Source: Panacagrimonas sp965216805
Lineage (GTDB): Bacteria; Pseudomonadota; Gammaproteobacteria; Nevskiales; Nevskiaceae
DNA: 64,000 bases
Assembly (NCBI RefSeq): GCF_965216805.1
Contig: NZ_CBDCGN010000003.1
Coordinates: forward strand, 930,001-994,000
Reading direction: 5' to 3'
Part shown: positions 17,564-25,453 of the stretch, piece by piece
Numbering within the stretch: the stretch's first letter is position 1
How the letters are laid out: every line of letters begins with the position of its first letter
Program-made: the position numbers and the translations under genes
The notes under the pieces: model-generated
Database searches by the model: none
What the model saw: only the letters and a program-made list of their open reading frames with translations
Told to the model about the DNA's origin: nothing

Positions 17564-18586
17564 ATGAGAGTGGTCGAGTTTACCCACGGAAAGGGAATTG
17601 AGGGCCTGCGTCACGTCGAGCGCGTCGCACGCGAGCCCGGCGCTGGCGAAGTGCGGGTGGCGGTGCGCGCGGTGTCGCTCAATTACCGCGACCTGATGGG
17701 CGTCAAGGGCATCTATCCGCAGGCAGTGCCGCATCCGGTGATCGCGGCCTCGGACTGCGCGGGCGAGGTCACCGCGGTGGGCGCTGGGGTTACGGCTTTC
17801 AAGCCCGGCGATCGCGTGGCCAACACCTTCTTCCACGGCTGGGACGACGGCCCGGTTTCTCTGGCCAAGGTTTCGGAATCCTTTGGCGGCAATGTCGACG
17901 GCGTACTGACCGAAGAACTGGTGCTGCCGCAGAGCCGCCTGGCGGGGTTGCCGGCGCAGATGGATTTCGTGCAGGGCGCGACGCTGACCTGCGCGGGGGT
18001 CACTGCATGGAACGCCATCGTCGAATTTGCCCAACTCAAGCCGGGCGCACGCGTGCTGCTGCTGGGCACCGGCGGTGTTTCGATCTGGGGCCTGCAGATT
18101 GCCCGCGCCGCTGGCATGGAAGCGATCGTCACCTCGTCCAGCGACGCCAAGCTGGAACGCGCCAGGGCGCTTGGTGCCACCGGGCTGGTCAACTACCGCA
18201 AGACGCCGGAATGGCAGCACGAGGTGCTCAAGCTCAGCGGCGGTGAGGGCGTGGACTTGGCCATCGAGGTCGGCGGGCAGGGTACTTTGTCGCGCTCGGT
18301 GGCGAGTACCTGCGTCGGCGGACGCGTCGCCATCATCGGCGGTGTCAGCGGCTTCGGCGCCGATCCGGAATTCTCGCCGATGAGCCTGATCATCGGCGCC
18401 AAACGCATGGAAGGCCTGTTCGTCGGCAGCCGCGCGATGCTGCAGGACCTGAGCCGTTTCGTCGGCGCCAACCGCATCGAGCCAGTGGTGGATCGGGTGT
18501 TCGGATTCGAGCAGGTGCAGGACGCCTATCGTCACCTGGAATCCGGCAATCACTTCGGCAAGGTGGCGATCCGCGTAGGGGCTTGA
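17564..18586 (+). CDS. Zinc-independent medium-chain dehydrogenase (NAD(P)-dependent alcohol dehydrogenase/quinone oxidoreductase-like)
   Basis: The 340-residue product starts at ATG 17564, with AGGAAA about ten bases upstream. It has the MDR N-terminal fold (SLNYRDLMGVKG), a Rossmann motif LGTGGVSIWGLQIA and the later ALGATGLVNYRK nucleotide-specificity region. The cysteine cluster of the structural zinc is absent, placing it with the zinc-free quinone oxidoreductase/alcohol dehydrogenase-like group. It probably reduces or oxidises a small carbonyl or quinone. It stands between two broken genes and has no clear operon partner. Confidence 0.85.
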   Translation: MRVVEFTHGKGIEGLRHVERVAREPGAGEVRVAVRAVSLNYRDLMGVKGIYPQAVPHPVIAASDCAGEVTAVGAGVTAFKPGDRVANTFFHGWDDGPVSLAKVSESFGGNVDGVLTEELVLPQSRLAGLPAQMDFVQGATLTCAGVTAWNAIVEFAQLKPGARVLLLGTGGVSIWGLQIARAAGMEAIVTSSSDAKLERARALGATGLVNYRKTPEWQHEVLKLSGGEGVDLAIEVGGQGTLSRSVASTCVGGRVAIIGGVSGFGADPEFSPMSLIIGAKRMEGLFVGSRAMLQDLSRFVGANRIEPVVDRVFGFEQVQDAYRHLESGNHFGKVAIRVGA

Positions 18587-18634
18587 GCGAGCGTCGTACA
18601 GGAGCCGGACCCGCGCAAATCAGCGATAACGGTT

Positions 18635-20612
18635 CTAGATCGCCAGCCCGGCCCGATACCCTTCGGAAATTGCGGCTTCGATGAAGCGCGGACTCAGCGC
18701 ATCGCCAATCACGTGAAGGTCGTCGCTACGGAAATCGCCGAGTTCCCGAATGAGCTCGTCATTGGTCTGGTTGTAGCCGACGAGCACGACGGTGGTGGCC
18801 GGCACCACGGTCGGCAGCTTGTCCTGCGTCGGGTCGAAGATGTGGACCGACTCTGCGTCGATGTGCGACAGCGTCGCCCGCGTGTGGACGTGAAAGCGCT
18901 GCGTGCGGCGCATGCGTGCATACGCGGGTTCGGCACGAAAGCAGGCGTCCATCAACGGCGCGAAGGCGGCGTGGCGCGTCACGTAGCGAACCTGCAGGCC
19001 CTGGTTGATCAGGTGTTCGGCGGCGGCGATGCCCTCGTAATGACCGACGTCGTCGAGCACCACCGCGCTGACGCCGAGTTTTTCGCGCGGCAGCGACAAG
19101 GCGTCCTCGGACGAGATCACATGCGACTGTGCGATGCCGGCGATCGCCAATCCCGGACGATGCCGCTGCCCGCCGTCCATGCGTGGCCGTGAACCGGTGG
19201 CCAGCACCAGCGCATCGGGCGCTTCGGCGCGCACATCGTCGGCGTCGATGTGACGGTCGGTGAAGGTCTCTACGCCCAGGCGCCGCAGTTCGGCTTCCTG
19301 CCACCAGGCGATATCGCCGAAGGACGCCATTTTCGGGGCGTGCGCAGCGGCAAAGCGCACCACGCCGCCAAGCTGGGGCCGGGCCTCGAACAGACGTACG
19401 CGATGACCCCGCAGTGCCGCAACTCGCGCCGCTTCCATGCCGGCCACGCCGCCGCCGATGACCATGACCTTGCGCACGGTTTCGGCGGGGGTCGGCTCGG
19501 GCACCGCTGGATTCCAGGTTGGCCCGCGGATTCACGGCGCAGAACGGCTCGCCCGGCGGCAGGAACAGGCCGCCGATGCAACGCTGGTTGCAGGCGATGC
19601 AGGGACGGATCTGATCGACCTTGTTCTCGCGCGTCTTGCGCACGATGTGCGGATCGGCCAGATGTGCGCGCACCATGCCGACCAGATCGGCCTGGCCCAG
19701 GCGCACCGCCTGGTCCACTTCTTCGAGGGTGCGGAAGCGGCCGGTGATCAGCACCGGCAGTTGCGTGTGCGCCTTGACCTCGCCGTTGTAGCGCAGCTGA
19801 TAGCCGGAGGGCTCGTGCATGGGTGCCGCCATCATGTCCGGCGCGCTGTATTCGCCCAGGGTCAGGTTCAGGTAATCGACCAGGCCTTCGGCCTCGATCA
19901 TGCCGACCACCTGCATCATCTCGTCGAGCTCCAGCAGGCCGGGGCGGGTCTCCGGTCCCATGCGCACGCCCACCACAAAGCCCTTGGGCACTGACGCGCG
20001 CACCGCACGCAGCACGTCCAGCAGGAAGCGCGCGCGGTTGTCGAGCGCACCGCCGTAGTCGTCGTCGCGATGATTGATCGCCGTGGCCAGGAACTGGCGC
20101 AACAGATAGCCGTGCCCGGCGTGGATCTCGCAGCCCTGCAGGCCGGCACGTGCCACGCGCATCGCGCCGAGTCGGTACGCCTCGACGATCTCGGCGATCT
20201 GCGCCTTGCTCATCGCCACGGCCTGCACGCCAACCATCACGCCCGGCGTCGCCGAGGCCGACCACGGCGGCGAGCCGTCGGCGGTAAACGCATTGTGGCC
20301 ACCGTGCCAGAGTTGCACGAAGGTGCGCATGGGATAACGGTCCATGCGGGCGGCAAACTGCGCCAGGCCCTCGACCGATTCGTCATCCCATACCGCAAGA
20401 CCGTTGGGATGCAGCAGCGAAGACCCGTGAATCGCCGCGCCGCCGGTGATGGTCAGGCCGACGCCGCCGCGAGCGGTCTCCTCGTGCGCAGCGATGAAGC
20501 GTTCGCTGACCCTGCCACCCGGCGTGTTGTTGGCGGTATGCGCGGGCCGGAACACGCGATTGGGAACGCTGACGCCGCCGATCCGGATCGGCGAGAAAGC
20601 CTTGGCGTACAT
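18635..20612 (-). pseudogene. Old Yellow Enzyme/2,4-dienoyl-CoA reductase-like gene with a frameshift
   Basis: ATG at 20612 (minus strand, AGGAG upstream) begins MYAKAFSPIRIG and an FMN TIM barrel with EIHAGHGYLLRQFL. A 4Fe-4S motif follows (CIACNQRCIGG, then FCAVNPRA). At about 19510-19530 the reading must shift one base to continue as TWNPAVPEPTPAETVRK and the FAD/NAD domain VMVIGGGVAGMEAARVAALR, ending at 18635. Reconstructed length is about 658 residues, the normal size for dienoyl-CoA reductase/trimethylamine dehydrogenase relatives, which reduce activated double bonds. The shift needs one extra or two missing bases and no slippery site is visible. Either a real mutation or an assembly error. 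Confidence 0.8.
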
Positions 20613-20677
20613 CGCGGCTCCTGGCTGGCATGCGGTCCGCCAGGGTGGCGGACCTGCAGTCGCTGGGTGTGTGCAGT

Positions 20678-21307
20678 TCAGCCCGGGGGCGGCGGCAGGG
20701 TGGTGAACACGTGCTGCTGGTCCTTGGGCACCGGCGCTGCACCCTGCTTGACCAGTTCGGTTGCCGGCACGCCGCTGCGCAGTTTGGCGAGCAGCATCTC
20801 CGGATTGAAATCCACCCCGATGGGGTTGGCGGCAAAGGCCTCCGAGGCGAACCAGGCCTTGCACTCGTCCATGCTGGGAAAGTTGTCGACCTGCAGTTCG
20901 ATCTCGTTGCCGTCCGGGTCGCGGTAGTACATCGAGGTGCTCATGCCGTGGTTGATGCACCAGAACGGCGTGATGCCCTCGGCCTTCAATCGCTCCCAGG
21001 TGTGCAGCAGATCGGGCAGGGATTCGTAGGTGAAGGCAATGTGGTCGATGCCGGTGCGCATGGTATCGGGCGCGGGCAGATGCGCGGTGTTGAGAAAGGC
21101 GATGCGGTGGTGTTCGTCGTCGTAAGTCAGAAAGGCGATCACCGGCGCTTCGAACGAAGTCTGCAGGTGAAACACCTTGCGATACCAGGCCAGCATGTCC
21201 TGGAAACGCTTGGCGCGGATGACGTAATGCGCCAGCTTGCAGGGAACCACCTTGGATGCGGACGCAGCGACTGACGCGGCGGCGGAAGGGGTGTGCGGTG
21301 CGTTCAT
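20678..21307 (-). CDS. VOC-superfamily protein, extradiol dioxygenase-like
   Basis: The 209-residue product starts at ATG 21307. It contains a two-module vicinal-oxygen-chelate fold with the metal triad in expected places: His27 (KLAHYVIRA), His89 (GIDHIAF) and Glu137 (GNEIELQV). The sequence YYRDPDGNEIELQ resembles small biphenyl-2,3-diol 1,2-dioxygenase-like proteins. It could open a catechol ring made by the oxygenases encoded divergently. Isomerase or glyoxalase-like activity cannot be excluded. It is 65 bases upstream of the frameshifted OYE gene, probably in one transcript. Confidence 0.78.
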   Translation of the reverse strand: MNAPHTPSAAASVAASASKVVPCKLAHYVIRAKRFQDMLAWYRKVFHLQTSFEAPVIAFLTYDDEHHRIAFLNTAHLPAPDTMRTGIDHIAFTYESLPDLLHTWERLKAEGITPFWCINHGMSTSMYYRDPDGNEIELQVDNFPSMDECKAWFASEAFAANPIGVDFNPEMLLAKLRSGVPATELVKQGAAPVPKDQQHVFTTLPPPPG

Positions 21308-21382
21308 GAGTCTGCTCCTGGATGACCGGAATTGCGGGGCCGTTCTGACGACGGCGTAGGCGGTCTGGACCGGTTGCATTCT

Positions 21383-21401
21383 CCATATGTTTACCATATG
21401 G
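21383..21401. promoter_or_regulatory. Perfect dyad, candidate operator in a divergent promoter
   Basis: CCATATG and CATATGG form a perfect 7-bp inverted repeat with spacer TTTAC, in the 174-base gap between the divergent VOC gene and the FAH-type hydrolase gene. Size and symmetry fit a dimeric regulator such as a MarR, TetR or GntR-type protein. No regulator gene is nearby, so the binding protein would act in trans. Confidence 0.6.
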
Positions 21402-21481
21402 TCAAGTGCATTCGGAGCCTTGAATTCCGAACCCGTACGCTCGCGTAACGGGCAGACGCCACGAACGTCAGGAGGAGCGTC

Positions 21482-22342
21482 ATGCGGTTGGGTACTTATG
21501 TCTTGGGCGACGCGGCTGCCCGGCCGGCGGTGATTGCTGACGAACGCGTGTATGACATCGGCGCGCACCTGCCGGACGCGCCGTCGACGATGATCGGCCT
21601 CCTGGAAGCTCTCGACACCTGGCGCGCGCAGCTTCAGGCCCTGCCGCAGATCGCAGGCTGGCATGCGCTCAGCGAAGTGCGATTGCTGGCCCCGGTGCCG
21701 CGGCCCGGAAAAATCCTGGCGCTGGGGCTCAACTACCGCGACCACGCCGCCGAAGCGAACATGGCCCTGCCCGAAGTGCAGACCTGGTTCGCCAAGATGC
21801 CCACCGCAACCAACTCGCCGTATGGCGATGTGCATCTGCCGCGGGTGTCCACCAAGCTCGATTACGAAGCCGAGCTGGCCATCGTGATCGGCACGCGCGC
21901 AAAGCATGTCGTGCGCGAGCAGGCGCGCCAGGCGATCGCCGGCTATTGCTGCGCCAACGATGTCAGCGTGCGCGACTGGCAGTTGCGTACCACGCAGTTC
22001 GTGGTGGGCAAGTCATTCGACACCCATTGCCCGTTCGGGCCGTGGATCCTCACCGCCGACGAGATCGCCGACCCGCAGGCGCTCGGCATCCGTTGCAGCG
22101 TCAACGGCGAGCAGCGGCAGAACTCGAACACCCGCGAAATGGTGTTCGATGTCTTTGCCATGATCGAACACCTGTCGCAGGCGATGACCCTGGAGCCCGG
22201 CGATGTGATCCTCACCGGCACGCCGGCCGGCGTCGGCGCGGTGAGCAAGCCGCCGCGCTATCTGGCGGCGGGCGACGTGGTGCGGGTCGAGATCGACGGC
22301 ATCGGCGCCATCGAAAACCGCGTGATCGACGAGCCGCGCTGA
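21482..22342 (+). CDS. Fumarylacetoacetate hydrolase (FAH) family protein
   Basis: The 286-residue product starts at ATG 21482 right after AGGAGGAG. It has the FAH fold: GKILALGLNYRDHAAEA, the metal-binding acidic pair in YEAELAIVIG, and LTGTPAGVGAV. Members hydrolyse C-C bonds of, or decarboxylate, 2-oxo-acid ring-cleavage products. As the first gene of the oxygenase operon it likely handles the product of meta cleavage by the divergent VOC protein; that link is inferred from context. Confidence 0.88.
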   Translation: MRLGTYVLGDAAARPAVIADERVYDIGAHLPDAPSTMIGLLEALDTWRAQLQALPQIAGWHALSEVRLLAPVPRPGKILALGLNYRDHAAEANMALPEVQTWFAKMPTATNSPYGDVHLPRVSTKLDYEAELAIVIGTRAKHVVREQARQAIAGYCCANDVSVRDWQLRTTQFVVGKSFDTHCPFGPWILTADEIADPQALGIRCSVNGEQRQNSNTREMVFDVFAMIEHLSQAMTLEPGDVILTGTPAGVGAVSKPPRYLAAGDVVRVEIDGIGAIENRVIDEPR

Positions 22343-22405
22343 GCACCCCACCGGCACCACGCGGCCAGTTGCCACGCGCCCGGCAGGCAGGAGGAGACCG
22401 ACACC

Positions 22406-22741
22406 ATGCAGACGCCGCAGTCATTGCCGCCCGGCTTCGAGGATCTGGCGCCCTACGCGGCGTACTGGGCTGGCGAAACCAACGACATCCGCTGGGACCG
22501 CCGCTCGCGTGCGGCGATGGCGGACATCCAGCAGTTCTATCAGGCGATGCTGCCGCGTGCGGAAGATGCCTTCGGCCATCTGCAGCAGTTCCTGCTCGAC
22601 GACATGCCTGAGGACGCGGCGCGCCTGTTCCGCCTGCTGCTGTCGCTGCCGCATGCGGCAATGGCGGTGGAATTTCATGGCCAGCCGCGCGCGGTGGGTT
22701 CGCCGTTTCCGCATGGCATGAGCATCGGCCGCGGGCCGTAG
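22406..22741 (+). CDS. Small protein of unknown function in the oxygenase operon
   Basis: This 111-residue frame has a good ribosome site (AGGAGGAG 12 bases before ATG 22406) and codon use like its neighbours. It is acidic to neutral, mostly helical, and lacks a signal peptide or membrane helix. No known motif was recognised; the segment RAEDAFGHLQQFLLDDMPED is rich in charged and leucine residues. It lies between the FAH-type hydrolase and the first Rieske oxygenase, which suggests an accessory role for that oxygenase, but nothing in the sequence proves it. Confidence 0.65.
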   Translation: MQTPQSLPPGFEDLAPYAAYWAGETNDIRWDRRSRAAMADIQQFYQAMLPRAEDAFGHLQQFLLDDMPEDAARLFRLLLSLPHAAMAVEFHGQPRAVGSPFPHGMSIGRGP

Positions 22742-22804
22742 CCGCAGGGTGGATGAGGGTATCGGCTTGCCGGCTGCTACCGCATCCACGCGAAGATAGT
22801 TCCA

Positions 22805-24061
22805 ATGACTAAGCAACCACCCAACGTCTTCCCAAAACTCACCGAACCCAACGGCCTCGGCACCGGGCCGGTTCCCATCGAGCCCTATGTCTCGTCCGAT
22901 TGGTTCGAGCGCGAGCGCAAGCAGGTGTTCGGCCGCGCCTGGTTGTGCATGGGCCGCGTGGAGCAGTTGCCGGAGCCGGACACCTATATCGTCAAGGAGA
23001 TCGAGGTCTGCGGCGTCATCGCGCTGATCACGCGCGACGCCAAGGACAAGATCCGCGCCTTCCAAAACGTGTGCTCGCACCGCGCCAACATGCTGGTGCA
23101 CGAACCCGCCGGCAAGGGCAGCCGTTTCGTCTGCAAGTACCACAACTGGGGTTATCGCAACGACGGCGACTGCATCGGCGTGCCGGATCGCAACAACTTC
23201 TTCAAGCTCGACATGAAGACCTGCGGGCTGACACCGATCCATTGCGAGACCTGGGAAGGCTGGATCTTCATCAATCTGCAATCGCGACCGGAAGTCACCC
23301 TCAAGGAATTTCTCGGACCGTTCGGCGAAGCGTTCAAGGACGCGCCGGCACCGTTTGCGGACGAGGCCTTCACCGTGAACGTGTCCAACATGCGCGCGAA
23401 CTGGAAGGAGACCATCGATGCCTTCTGCGAGTCCTACCACGTGCCGGTGCTGCACCCGATGACCATCGGCACGACGTTCTCCAACGACAGCAATCCGTTC
23501 TCGCGGCCGCTCAACGGCGTGGTGCGCGGCGCGCATCGCACCATGACCACCTTCGGCAATCCGATGTTTCAGCCTTCGCCGAACTCCAAAGTGGAACGGC
23601 TCGCCTACAGCAACGTCGACACCGGCAACACGCTTGGCGGCGCGGCGGCCAGGGAAGTCGAGGCGATCCAGCATCACCCGGCGATCAACCCACGACGGAT
23701 TCCGAACTGGGCGACCGAGATTGTGTGGATGTTTCCGAATTATCTGATTTTCTATTCGCCCGGCGGCTTCTTCACCCTGGAGTTCTGGCAGCTCACCGTG
23801 AACACCACACGCTGGCTCGCACGCATCCACATTCCGCGCGCCAAGGACGTGCGCCAGCGCTTTCAGCAGGAGCATCACAACTGCCGCATGGCGGAAATCT
23901 TTCTGGAGGACGTCGGCAACCTGGAGCGTCAGCAGCGTGCGATGGAGTCCGGCGGCAAGACCGAGATCCTGCTGCAGGACGGCGAGTTCCTGTTGCGGCA
24001 TTCCATCGAGACGATCCAGAAGTGGGTGGCAGCGCCGACCGTGCGCGAAGCACTGACCTGA
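22805..24061 (+). CDS. Rieske non-heme iron oxygenase, alpha-type subunit
   Basis: The 418-residue product has a Rieske 2Fe-2S centre with C90, H92, C110 and H113 (CSHR ... CKYHNW). The mononuclear iron ligands follow in CESYHVPVLHP (His212, His217), with a likely third ligand in FLEDVGNLERQQ. The residue expected to bridge the two centres is Glu209 rather than the more common Asp, as in carnitine-type Rieske enzymes. Such enzymes dihydroxylate or monooxygenate aromatic or related substrates. No beta subunit, ferredoxin or reductase is encoded next to it. The ribosome site is weak. Confidence 0.9.
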   Translation: MTKQPPNVFPKLTEPNGLGTGPVPIEPYVSSDWFERERKQVFGRAWLCMGRVEQLPEPDTYIVKEIEVCGVIALITRDAKDKIRAFQNVCSHRANMLVHEPAGKGSRFVCKYHNWGYRNDGDCIGVPDRNNFFKLDMKTCGLTPIHCETWEGWIFINLQSRPEVTLKEFLGPFGEAFKDAPAPFADEAFTVNVSNMRANWKETIDAFCESYHVPVLHPMTIGTTFSNDSNPFSRPLNGVVRGAHRTMTTFGNPMFQPSPNSKVERLAYSNVDTGNTLGGAAAREVEAIQHHPAINPRRIPNWATEIVWMFPNYLIFYSPGGFFTLEFWQLTVNTTRWLARIHIPRAKDVRQRFQQEHHNCRMAEIFLEDVGNLERQQRAMESGGKTEILLQDGEFLLRHSIETIQKWVAAPTVREALT

Positions 24062-24106
24062 GCCGGCGATGAGCGCACCCATCCGCGCATCACGAGAGCA
24101 AACGCC

Positions 24107-25219
24107 ATGAGCAAGACGCCTTATCTGCGCAACGCCTGGTACGTGGCCGCATGGTCGAATGAAGTCACCCGCGATCTGCTCGAACGCACCGTGCTCGAAC
24201 AACCCATCGTGCTCTATCGCAAGGAAAGCGGCGAGGCAGCCGCCATCGGCAACGCCTGCGCGCACCGCTTTGCGCCGCTGCACATGGGCAAGCTGGTCGG
24301 CGACACGGTGCAGTGTCCCTACCACGGCCTGCGTTTCGACGGTAGCGGCCAGTGCGTTCTGAATCCGCATGGCGACGGCATGATCCCGCCGCGTATGGCG
24401 GTGCCAAGCCGGCCGCTGGTGGAGAAGCACAAGCTGATCTGGCTGTGGTTCGGCGATGCCGAAAAGGCCGATCCTGCGACGATCCCCGACTTCAGTTGCC
24501 ATGAAGATCCGGAGCTGGCCTTTGTCGGCGGCGTCATCGAGATGAAGGCGCACTACGAGCTGATCACCGACAACCTGCTCGACCTTGCGCACTCGGAGTT
24601 CGTGCACGAGGGCCTGCTCTCCAGCGCCGGCTACACCGCGAGCAAGCTGCAGACCATCGAACAGGGCACCACCATCTACGCCAATCGCTGGGCGCCCAAC
24701 TGCGACGCCATGCCGGCGTTCCACATGATCTTCGAAGGCCACGAGCTCGGCGCGCCGGTCGACCACTGGGCGTACATGCGCTGGGATGCGCCCGCGCACA
24801 TGCTGCTCGACGTGGGCATCACCCATCCCGGCCATCCGCGCACGCAGGGCGCATGGATCTACGGCACCGACATCCTCACGCCGAAGGATGCGACCAGCAC
24901 GTATTACTTCTGGGGCATCACGCGCGGCTACAAGCAGGACGATCCCGCCGCCGGCGAACTGTGGCGCCAGGTGATCAAGGGCGCGTTCGAAGGTCAGGAT
25001 CAGATCGTCATCGAAGGCCAGCAGCGCATGCTCGGCAGCCGCAGTTTCGAAGAGGCCGACCCGGTGATGTTTGCGTCCGACGTGGCCGCGCAGCGCGCGC
25101 GCAAGCTGCTGGCGCGGCTGGTCAGCGACAACCTTGAACCGCGGCCGCAGAACGCGGCGCTGGGCGAGCTGCGTCATCGCGTGGCCGATACCTGCAACCC
25201 GATTCTGCCCATCGTATGA
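24107..25219 (+). CDS. Rieske oxygenase of the vanillate O-demethylase/phenoxybenzoate dioxygenase type
   Basis: The 370-residue product has its Rieske centre at C51, H53, C70 and H73 (CAHR ... CPYHGL). The iron site is in NLLDLAHSEFVHEG with bridging Asp159 and ligands His162 and His167. This NLLDxxHxxxxH arrangement is typical of VanA, CarAa and related homotrimeric oxygenases that demethylate or attack ethers and substituted rings. It is only distantly related to the preceding Rieske enzyme, so the two probably act on different intermediates. A dedicated reductase is absent here and must come from elsewhere. Confidence 0.9.
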   Translation: MSKTPYLRNAWYVAAWSNEVTRDLLERTVLEQPIVLYRKESGEAAAIGNACAHRFAPLHMGKLVGDTVQCPYHGLRFDGSGQCVLNPHGDGMIPPRMAVPSRPLVEKHKLIWLWFGDAEKADPATIPDFSCHEDPELAFVGGVIEMKAHYELITDNLLDLAHSEFVHEGLLSSAGYTASKLQTIEQGTTIYANRWAPNCDAMPAFHMIFEGHELGAPVDHWAYMRWDAPAHMLLDVGITHPGHPRTQGAWIYGTDILTPKDATSTYYFWGITRGYKQDDPAAGELWRQVIKGAFEGQDQIVIEGQQRMLGSRSFEEADPVMFASDVAAQRARKLLARLVSDNLEPRPQNAALGELRHRVADTCNPILPIV

Positions 25220-25282
25220 GCGGCGCCTGATCGCGCTGGGCCACCGCACACGACATCGACACCCCAACTGTGATGCCTACAC

Positions 25283-25453
25283 ATGCGAATACTTGAACCC
25301 ATAGCCGCGGCCGGCCAGACGCTGCGCAAACGCATCGGAGTCACGCCGTCCGCGCCGGAGTTCAGCGCCGGCAGGCGCGACGAGGATTTCAGCCCCTGTC
25401 ACGCCGGTCTCGAACCCCCGACACCGCGCGACCTGCCAGGACGACCGCGCTGA
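25283..25453 (+). CDS. Possible 56-residue ORF overlapping the next start codon
   Basis: ATG 25283 opens a frame that ends in a TGA overlapping the ATG of the following monooxygenase (TGATG at 25451-25455), a typical coupling arrangement. The predicted peptide starts MRILEPIAAAGQTLRKRIG and has no recognised motif. There is no clear ribosome site, so it may be chance coding within a 233-base leader. It is listed because the stop/start overlap would matter for expression of the next gene. Confidence 0.25.
   Translation: MRILEPIAAAGQTLRKRIGVTPSAPEFSAGRRDEDFSPCHAGLEPPTPRDLPGRPR

Noticed and set aside
19504..19540. Programmed frameshift in the OYE gene
   Set aside because: No slippery heptamer or downstream structure is visible, and the family is normally one continuous frame.
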